From the NCBI RefSeq assembly GCF_000302455.1, contig NZ_AMPO01000001.1, positions 499,001-563,000 on the forward strand: DNA of 64,000 bases. The letters run 5' to 3'. Below the pieces are notes generated by a model. The model was not told the origin of the DNA and did no database searches. It saw only the letters and a program-made list of their open reading frames with translations. Numbering within the stretch: position 1 is the stretch's first letter; each line of letters starts with the position of its first letter. Below are positions 54,933 to 64,000 of the stretch, piece by piece. Source of the stretch: Methanobacterium formicicum DSM 3637. GTDB lineage: Archaea > Methanobacteriota > Methanobacteria > Methanobacteriales > Methanobacteriaceae. The translations under genes and the position numbers were made by a program.

Positions 54933-55763
54933 ATGGATGAACATGTGATTGAAGCCCTGGGTAAAACCAGAGTTAAAATTAAAGACGGAAAAGTAGTCGA
55001 GGTGGGGGAGCCAAAAATAGAATACTGCCCTATATTTGATAAATACAGGGGTATAAAAAAGCTCACTGCTAAAGATGTAAGGGAAAACATCGAATTTAGA
55101 ATAAATGATTTTGGTTTTTGCACCGGTGAGAGAACCCTGAGAATGCAGGATTTCCTCTCTTTCGGGGTTTCAGAAACCCTTAATACTGCAGTTGAAGCAG
55201 GAAAAATCGATGCTGTGGTAACGGTATGTGAAGGATGCGGTACAGTAATATTAACTGAACCTGAACTCATTCAGGGTATTGGGGGTCGAGTATCTGGCCT
55301 GGTAAGCACAACTCCTATTGGAGATGTTGTCAAGCTTTTAGGTGTCGAAAATATACTGGATCCTGAAACAGCAGAGATTAACCAGATCAAAGGTGTTAAA
55401 AAAGCAATTAAAATGGGATTTAAGAAGATAGCAGTCACTCTGGTTTCTGCAGCAGATGCAAAGAGTATCCGGGAGCTTGAAGAACAGAATCCAAATATTG
55501 AAATATACATTTTCGTGGCCCATGTAACTCAGATTTCTGAAGAAGATGCCGAAAGTTTGTTTAAATATGCTGATGTGATAACTGGCTGTGCTTCTAAATG
55601 TATCCGGGAAATAGGTGAAGATCAAGCTTATTTCAGGGCAGGAGAATCTATACCAATATATGGAGTTACTGAAGATGGTGAGAAATTCCTTAAAATGAGA
55701 ATTAAAAAGATCGGAGGATTAAAAGATAAGAAAGATCCAAAGATTCCCAAACCATTACTCTAG
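54933..55763 (+). CDS. Methanogenesis marker protein 8 (DUF2099)
   Basis: A 276-residue protein that matches my recollection of methanogenesis marker 8: EALGKTRVKIKDGKVVEVGE at the start, EYCPIFDKYRGI, VCEGCGTVILTEPELIQGIG near residue 100 and a later ITGCASKCIREIGE. Marker proteins occur in nearly all methanogens; several act in methyl-coenzyme M reductase modification, but this one's role is not settled. Conserved cysteines suggest metal binding. ATG follows AGGTGAATAAAA. Confidence 0.8.
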   Translation: MDEHVIEALGKTRVKIKDGKVVEVGEPKIEYCPIFDKYRGIKKLTAKDVRENIEFRINDFGFCTGERTLRMQDFLSFGVSETLNTAVEAGKIDAVVTVCEGCGTVILTEPELIQGIGGRVSGLVSTTPIGDVVKLLGVENILDPETAEINQIKGVKKAIKMGFKKIAVTLVSAADAKSIRELEEQNPNIEIYIFVAHVTQISEEDAESLFKYADVITGCASKCIREIGEDQAYFRAGESIPIYGVTEDGEKFLKMRIKKIGGLKDKKDPKIPKPLL

Positions 55764-55953
55764 CCCAACTCTAAATTTAGATGGGTACTTTATTAACTGG
55801 ATTTTATGAAAAATAATTAAAGATTACCGAAGGATTTTATAAAAATAATTAATATGGAAAAACTGGTAGTGAAGAGTAAGAATTTATTAACAATGTTAAA
55901 AAATTAACAATGTTAAAATTATTTAAAAAAGGATATTTAAAAAAGGATTTTAG

Positions 55954-56334
55954 TTATTCCCCAGAATCAGCTAGTGCACGGATAAGTGAGCTCTGGGTTA
56001 TGAGTCCCACCAGGTTACCATCTTCAACTACTGGAATTCTCTGGAAACCTTTATCTGCCATGATCCGGGTAATAATCATGACTGGAGTGTCTCTATTTAC
56101 TACCTCGAGGTCTTTACTCATTAAATCGCCTACTTTAAGGCCCAAAGACTCCCCACCAGCCAGTAAAACATCTCGATGGGTTATTATTCCCACCAGCTGT
56201 TTTTCATTAACCACTGGCAGTCCTCCCACATTGCAGCGCATCATCTTCAGTTTGGCTGCTGCTACCAGGTCATTGGGTGAGGTAACATGCACTTCCTTGA
56301 TCATGATATCTTTAGCATGCAATTTTTTTATCAT
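55954..56334 (-). CDS. Protein with paired CBS domains
   Basis: A 126-residue protein consisting of two CBS motifs (about 5-60 and 70-125): DIMIKEVHVTSPNDLVAAAK with GLPVVNEKQLVGIITHRDVL, then DLMSKDLEVVNRDTPVMI with RIPVVEDGNLVGLITQSSL. Such Bateman modules sense adenine nucleotides or SAM. No effector domain is attached. There is no clear ribosome binding site, so the transcript may be leaderless. It is divergent from thiC by 50 bases. Confidence 0.85.
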   Translation of the reverse strand: MIKKLHAKDIMIKEVHVTSPNDLVAAAKLKMMRCNVGGLPVVNEKQLVGIITHRDVLLAGGESLGLKVGDLMSKDLEVVNRDTPVMIITRIMADKGFQRIPVVEDGNLVGLITQSSLIRALADSGE

Positions 56335-56384
56335 AATATTTAATTTTCAACTACTTCCTAATATATGAAACGAGGGTGAGAAAA

Positions 56385-57659
56385 GTGACTCAGTTGTACC
56401 ACGCTGGCAAGGGCCAGATCACAGACGAAATACGAAAAGTAGCAGAATATGAAGGCATAGATGTTCAAAAACTCACAAAAAGAGTTGCTAAAGGTCATGT
56501 GGTGATTCCAAGTAATAAAAACCGGAACACCAAACCCTGTGGGGTAGGCAGGGGACTCAGTACCAAGATCAACGCCAATTTGGGATCCTCCCCTGAACTT
56601 GAAAATGTGCAATTAGAAGTAAAAAAGGCTAAAATAGCAGTTGAATACGGGGCCGATGCAGTGATGGATCTTTCCACTGGACCCAAATTCCGTGAAGTGC
56701 GTAAAGCAGTAATGGAAGCTACAAATATTCCAATCGGAACTGTCCCCATATACCAGGCCGGGATAACTGCATCTCAGATGAAGGATGCTGTGGTTAACAT
56801 GGATGCCGATGACATGTTCCGGGCTATTGAAGAACAGGCACTGGAAGGAGTGGACTTCATGACGGTGCACAGTGGCATCACCCTGGACACCGTGGAAAAA
56901 GTCAAAAGATCCGAGAGGATCATGGGAGTAGTAAGCAGGGGAGGGGCCTTTTTAACCGCCTGGATACTTCATAACCAGGAAGAAAACCCATTGTATAAAA
57001 ATTATGATTACCTGCTGGAAATCGCCCGTGAACACGACGTGACTCTCTCGCTGGGTGATGGTCTCAGGCCAGGTTGTCTGGCTGATGCCTCGGACATACC
57101 ACAAATTGGTGAGCTCCTGATCCTGGGAGATCTGGTTAAACGTGCCCGAGAGGCAGATGTGCAGGTCATGGTAGAAGGACCCGGACACGTACCCTTAAAC
57201 CAGGTGGAAGCCAACATGCAAATTCAGAAAACAGTCTGTAAAGGTGCTCCATTCTATGTTTTAGGGCCAATAGTAACTGATCTTGCACCAGGATACGATC
57301 ACATAACTTCTGCCATTGGAGGGGCCCTGGCAGCCCGTGCAGGTGCTGATTTCCTGTGTTACGTTACTCCTGCTGAACATCTTTCCATACCTGGATTGCA
57401 GGATGTCAAAGAGGGTGTTGTTGCGTCAAAAATAGCTGCACAGGCTGCAGATGTTGCAAATGGGCTTGAAAGTGCCTGGGCCAAAGAAATGGAAATGGCA
57501 AGTGCCCGGAAAAATTTTGACTGGGAAAAACAGTACCAACTTTCCTTTGATGCTGAAAAGGCTAGAAAATGCCGTGAAAGGAAACCCACTCCGGAAAGTG
57601 ACATGTGCACCATGTGCGGAGAATTTTGTGCCCTGAGAATGGTACGAGACAATATATAA
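56385..57659 (+). CDS. thiC: Phosphomethylpyrimidine synthase ThiC
   Basis: ThiC converts aminoimidazole ribotide to hydroxymethylpyrimidine phosphate for thiamine. The 424-residue protein has the family motifs AVEYGADAVMDLST, PIGTVPIYQAG, MTVHSGITLDTVEK, EGPGHVPLNQVEANM and the C-terminal radical-SAM cluster CTMCGEFC. The frame opens at GTG 56376, but the GTG at 56385 has GAGGGTGAG correctly placed and gives the usual start TQLYHAGKGQITDE. No thiamine riboswitch was recognised upstream. Confidence 0.93.
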   Translation: MTQLYHAGKGQITDEIRKVAEYEGIDVQKLTKRVAKGHVVIPSNKNRNTKPCGVGRGLSTKINANLGSSPELENVQLEVKKAKIAVEYGADAVMDLSTGPKFREVRKAVMEATNIPIGTVPIYQAGITASQMKDAVVNMDADDMFRAIEEQALEGVDFMTVHSGITLDTVEKVKRSERIMGVVSRGGAFLTAWILHNQEENPLYKNYDYLLEIAREHDVTLSLGDGLRPGCLADASDIPQIGELLILGDLVKRAREADVQVMVEGPGHVPLNQVEANMQIQKTVCKGAPFYVLGPIVTDLAPGYDHITSAIGGALAARAGADFLCYVTPAEHLSIPGLQDVKEGVVASKIAAQAADVANGLESAWAKEMEMASARKNFDWEKQYQLSFDAEKARKCRERKPTPESDMCTMCGEFCALRMVRDNI

Positions 57660-57975
57660 CCTCTAATAATTTACATAAGGATAAATCAATCCCGAACTAG
57701 GGGACAGATAGTCAAAAACAGGAATAATCGGTTAAGAATAACTTGGTATAATATCACTTATTTTTTTATTACCAGTTTATTAATACAAGATGTAACATAA
57801 TAAAAGATGGAATTATGATAAATAATGGTCAATTGATCCCGATGATGAGGGTAAACCCATCTGGAAATGAGATTATAGCTTGAAATGAGGTATATCTGGA
57901 AATAATGGTATATTCCCATTTGACATGATGGAATTCTCATCTAGAACTGTAATATTCTAAAAAGGAGGAAATCAA
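57660..57975. other. Intergenic region upstream of the glutaredoxin operon
   Basis: No gene seen. ATCTGGAAAT occurs at about 57859 and 57893 within a stretch of loosely repeated TCTGGAAAT/TTGAAATGAG. A promoter for the downstream pair must be here, but no TATA box stands out. Confidence 0.45.
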
Positions 57976-58254
57976 ATGCCAATGCAACATGTTGATGGTG
58001 AAAACAAAGGTAAAACAGTCCTTTTTGCTTTAAGTACCTGTGGATGGTGTAAAAAAACTCGAATGCTCCTGGAGGATCTGGGAGTGGAATATGATTATAT
58101 CTACGTGGATCTTCTGGAAGGAGAAGAAAGACAGGAAATAATCCAGCAGGTGGAAAAGTGGAACTCTCAACTTTCATTTCCTACCCTGGTTATAGATGAT
58201 AAGGAAACCATTGTTGGGTTCAATGAAGATAAAGTGAGGGAGATCTTGGGATGA
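57976..58254 (+). CDS. Glutaredoxin-like protein
   Basis: A 92-residue thioredoxin-fold protein with the active site STCGWCKKTR near residue 22 and the cis-proline SFPTLVIDD near 71. It probably exchanges thiols with the ferredoxin:thioredoxin reductase encoded next, whose ATG overlaps its TGA. Methanogens lack glutathione, so reduction by FTR rather than glutathione is expected. ATG follows AAAGGAGGAAATC. Confidence 0.88.
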   Translation: MPMQHVDGENKGKTVLFALSTCGWCKKTRMLLEDLGVEYDYIYVDLLEGEERQEIIQQVEKWNSQLSFPTLVIDDKETIVGFNEDKVREILG

Positions 58255-58760
58255 ACCCTTATAACATCACTGCAGATGATGTAAACAGGTTTTACGAGAA
58301 ATCCAAAGAAGAAGCAGAGGCTTTCGGTTATCATTTGAATCCAGATGAAGCATTCACCAAGGAACTTTTGGAAAGCATCCTCATAAATCAGGATCGTTAT
58401 GGTTACGGGGCCTGTCCCTGCCGTCTGGCATCAGGAATTAAGGATGAAGACCTGGATATAATCTGTCCCTGTGACTATCGTGATCCAGACCTTGATGAAT
58501 TTGGAGCATGCTACTGTGGACTGTACATCTCCAGTGAAGTCCTCCATGGAGAAAAAAAGCTAACTTCCATACCTGAGAGAAGACCAGGGCCCAGCCAAAG
58601 ACAATCAGCTAAACAAACCGCACAAAAACAAACATTAAACTCTCTTCCCTTACCAGTGTGGAGATGTAAGGTTTGCGGGTATCTGTGTGCTCGTGAAGAA
58701 CCCCCGGAAACATGTCCCATATGTAAAGTAGGAAAAGAAAGGTTTGAAAGGTTTATTTAA
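58251..58760 (+). CDS. Ferredoxin:thioredoxin reductase catalytic chain fused to rubredoxin-like domain
   Basis: A 169-residue protein. Residues about 50-95 carry the FTR pattern CPC-x16-CPC-x8-CYC that binds a 4Fe-4S cluster next to a redox disulfide (ACPCRLASG, IICPCDYRD, ACYCGLYIS). After a Gln/Ala-rich linker, residues 137-169 form a rubredoxin-like domain (WRCKVCGYLC, CPICKVG). The second domain could pass electrons to the first. No separate variable FTR subunit is nearby, as in other archaea. It is translationally coupled to the glutaredoxin gene. Confidence 0.88.
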   Translation: MNPYNITADDVNRFYEKSKEEAEAFGYHLNPDEAFTKELLESILINQDRYGYGACPCRLASGIKDEDLDIICPCDYRDPDLDEFGACYCGLYISSEVLHGEKKLTSIPERRPGPSQRQSAKQTAQKQTLNSLPLPVWRCKVCGYLCAREEPPETCPICKVGKERFERFI

Positions 58761-59028
58761 GATAAATGTTAATTAATAAACGTTAAACATTTATCCATTT
58801 TTTATAAACTCTTTTTTTCCATAATTTTTTTGGTATGGTTTTTAATAATCAATTTTACCCCTTATTAACCATCTTTAAATAGTACAGGTTAAGGGAATAT
58901 TTATTAATCTCTAATACTCATATGATTAAGCAACTTAAATTAAGGTCATAAGAATCAACAATGAAATCATTGAATAAAATCATAAATTGATAGTTAAAAT
59001 CCCCTTACCAAAAAAAGGTGGAAGTGAA

Positions 59029-59883
59029 ATGGACTACATGTTTGAACTCTACGAGCAAGTTAAAGATGATATGAAGTTTTTTATAGCCTCAGATGTGAGG
59101 GCTAAGATATTAATTAGTTTAATAAGTGGATCTAAGAATTTAGCGGATTTACGTAAGGAGATCCATCTAAGTTCATCCACTATTCTACATGGAATGAATC
59201 AACTGGAACAGAAAAATTTCATTTTCCGAGAATCAGGACACTACTCACTATCACAGACTGGAGAAGTTGTAGCTAACAAATTAATTGATGTTATGAGGTC
59301 TTTCTATTCCCTGAATCTATGTGAAGGTCTTTTCTTAAACCATGATATCAGCTGCATACCTCCAGAACTTTTCAAAGACATAGGTTGCCTGGAAAAATCA
59401 GTTATAGTGAAATCCACCAGTACCAATATCATGAGGCCCCAGGAAGTTTTATCAGAATTCTTATCAAAAAGCAAAAACTTTAAACAACTCACCTCTGTTT
59501 ACAACCCGTCAAGTATCAAAATTTTCCTGGAAACCCTGGAAAAGGATGGTAAAGTTGAACTTATCATGACGGAAGGAATCATTGATAAATTAGTGGAAAA
59601 TGTGGGGAAAGAAAAACTGGAAAAATGGATCAATGATGGTAAACTGCAGCTAATGGAAACAGATGAAGATGTGAAGATCTCCCTGACCACCGGGGACAAC
59701 TTCATTGCCCTGGGTCTTTTTTCAGCTGACGGGGCTTATGATCTGAATATTTCTTTAATCAGTCATGGTGAAGAAGCTATTTCATGGGGTAACCGGTTAT
59801 TTGACCATTACTTCCAGCAATCTACTCCAGTTAAAGTGGGAGCACTGGAACTGCACGAGAAGATACTGGCCATAGAAAAATAA
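59029..59883 (+). CDS. Winged-helix regulator with DUF1724 (FilR1-like) domain
   Basis: A 284-residue archaeal regulator. The N-terminal winged helix covers about 15-80 (LRKEIHLSSSTILHGMNQLE), and the rest resembles the DUF1724/FilR1 middle domain common in methanogens. No membrane segment or ligand-binding motif is visible. ATG 59029 follows GGTGGAAG; a longer frame from 58987 is less likely. Targets are unknown; neighbouring genes offer no clear hint. Confidence 0.8.
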   Translation: MDYMFELYEQVKDDMKFFIASDVRAKILISLISGSKNLADLRKEIHLSSSTILHGMNQLEQKNFIFRESGHYSLSQTGEVVANKLIDVMRSFYSLNLCEGLFLNHDISCIPPELFKDIGCLEKSVIVKSTSTNIMRPQEVLSEFLSKSKNFKQLTSVYNPSSIKIFLETLEKDGKVELIMTEGIIDKLVENVGKEKLEKWINDGKLQLMETDEDVKISLTTGDNFIALGLFSADGAYDLNISLISHGEEAISWGNRLFDHYFQQSTPVKVGALELHEKILAIEK

Positions 59884-60205
59884 TTCAGGGTATTATTTTT
59901 TACCCCTATTTTTCCTAACTACTTTTTATTCTAATTAGTTATTTTTCAATTACTTTTCACTCTACGAATTTTTCGTATTTTTAATTAATTATAAAGATTT
60001 TTATCAAGTTTTGACTATTTTCCATTAAATTCCAATGAAATAATCCGTTTATGGGCCTTTTTGCCCTAGATCTTTTTATTTTATAAAATAAATTTAGTTT
60101 ATCAATATGAACAAGAGTCATTGGCAAATAAAAAATAACTATAAATGTGATTGATCTATACCAATAATATCTGAAATCTTAATAAATAATACTCTGTGGG
60201 ATGTT
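59884..60205. other. Intergenic region upstream of the kinase-like gene
   Basis: AT-rich, with T-runs that should end the upstream transcript. No gene, hairpin or repeat noticed. Confidence 0.5.
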
Positions 60206-61624
<1,419 letters not shown>

Positions 61625-62113
61625 TAAAATAAAAAATTGTTTTAGTTTAGAGAGTTCATTTAGAGATGAGTCCCTTTAGGTTTTTCTTGGGTTCTCTAAT
61701 TTTTGATTCTCTAAAGTTTTTTAACAGAATTTTCTAGATCTCTATATAGATATTTAGATTCTCTAAAACTTTTATTTCTAGATTTCTCCTACAGTTATTT
61801 AGATTCTTTAAAACCTTTATTTCTAGATATTTCTATAGGTACTCTAAATTTCTATATGGAGTATTCTGGATCCCTTTAAGGATATTCTAACTCTTCTCAT
61901 GAATTTTTTTAATGGAATTTACCTGTTCTGTATTATGAAATTCTTCCAAAAACTCAAGTGTATGACACCTTTAGAATTATCAGGGAATTTATTTATTTTA
62001 AAATCTCCTGAAAAAAATTGTAAATTTAAATAACATTGGCTTAATAATTTTTATCTGAGTAAAAAGTTTACAAATGTTGAAAACAGTTAAGTGAGTTTGA
62101 GGGTGATATTTCA
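61625..62113. repeat. Intergenic region with degenerate 45-bp repeats
   Basis: No gene in 489 bases. Two good copies of ATTTAGATTCT(C/T)TAAAAC followed by TTTATTTCTAGAT lie at 61752-61783 and 61797-61828, 45 bases apart, with a poorer copy near 61704-61740 and fragments (CTCTAAATTTCTATA) further on. TCTAGA and TCTAAA are heavily over-represented. Role unknown. Confidence 0.6.
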
Positions 62114-63787
<1,674 letters not shown>

Positions 63788-64000
63788 AATATGTGCCAGC
63801 TGAATATTATGCAAGATAGGAATTATGCAAAATTAAGAAACTTCAGACCATAAATAGAAGTTTCAATCTTATTTTTTTAATTCTCTTAGTAAACTGGTTT
63901 TATCCTTTGCATGGGTCAATTTATTGTTAAGATTGTCTATTTAATCTATGGTACCCATTAATCTTTGGTCATTTATTTAATTCTGGTCACCTATTCAATC

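Noticed and set aside
56335..56384. Thiamine pyrophosphate riboswitch before thiC
   Set aside because: Only about 50 bases separate the divergent CBS and thiC genes, and no THI-box sequence is present.
61700..61880. CRISPR array
   Set aside because: The repeats are degenerate, only two or three in number, and the intervals are not spacer-like. No cas gene is in the window.

Overview
The window reads as chromosomal DNA from a hydrogenotrophic, nitrogen-fixing methanogen of the Methanobacteriaceae, most likely Methanobacterium. The evidence is a tungsten-type formylmethanofuran dehydrogenase operon (fwdFGDACB), a methanogenesis marker 8 protein, an archaeal-type nif operon with nifI1/nifI2 between nifH and nifD, the archaeal nitrogen repressor NrpR, a surface protein ending in pseudomurein-binding repeats, archaeal TATA boxes, strong GGAGGTGAT-type ribosome binding sites and AT-rich intergenic DNA. 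No species was assigned.

Layout. 1-2.8 kb: start of a probable fdhD, a ModE-like regulator, moaA and a mobB carrying an Fe-S tail. 3.5-9.2 kb: fwdFGDACB. 9.3-11.3 kb: an orphan molybdopterin oxidoreductase. 11.6-20.4 kb: nifH-I1-I2-D-K-E-N-ferredoxin-nifX-ferredoxin on the minus strand. 20.8-23.7 kb: a FecCD-type ABC importer. 23.9-40.8 kb: an envelope island with six secreted or surface proteins (DUF11-like, PKD, chitobiase-like and pseudomurein-binding modules), an FmdE-family protein, a second solute-binding protein, and a MotA/TolQ/ExbB-like channel paired with a DUF2149 protein. 41-47.5 kb: a TiaS-like protein, the tungstate importer tupABC, a Mop molybdate/tungstate binder, a second FwdF-like polyferredoxin and two near-identical ferredoxins. 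47.8-52.3 kb: TrmO-like protein, nrpR, glnA and a small lipoprotein. 52.6-64 kb: mostly housekeeping genes, including E1-like ThiF protein, intron-bearing tRNA-Met, methanogenesis marker 8, CBS protein, thiC, glutaredoxin plus ferredoxin:thioredoxin reductase, a DUF1724 regulator, a histidine-kinase-like protein without its histidine, and DNA ligase.

How it fits together. The theme is molybdenum/tungsten and nitrogen. Two kinds of operator are visible. GGAA-N6-TTCC palindromes (NrpR type) sit at the nifH and glnA promoters, and the nrpR gene is next to glnA. A second 24-bp inverted repeat, ideal form CGATATGT-N8-ACATATCG, occurs in front of tupA, both ferredoxin genes, the FmdE-like gene, three surface-protein genes and, in weaker form, fwdF. 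In the five minus-strand metal/redox and one surface-protein case it is centred on or overlaps the TATA box. Its 8-8-8 layout and arms resemble the bacterial ModE box as I remember it, and a ModE-like regulator is encoded at 299-991.

The most interesting proposal is therefore a metal-responsive envelope system: pseudomurein-associated and membrane-anchored surface proteins, a FecCD-type importer, an FmdE-family protein and an ExbB/DUF2149 proton-channel pair, which may scavenge molybdate, tungstate or another metal ligand and share control with the tungstate importer. The operators and gene neighbourhood are seen in the sequence; the function is inference.
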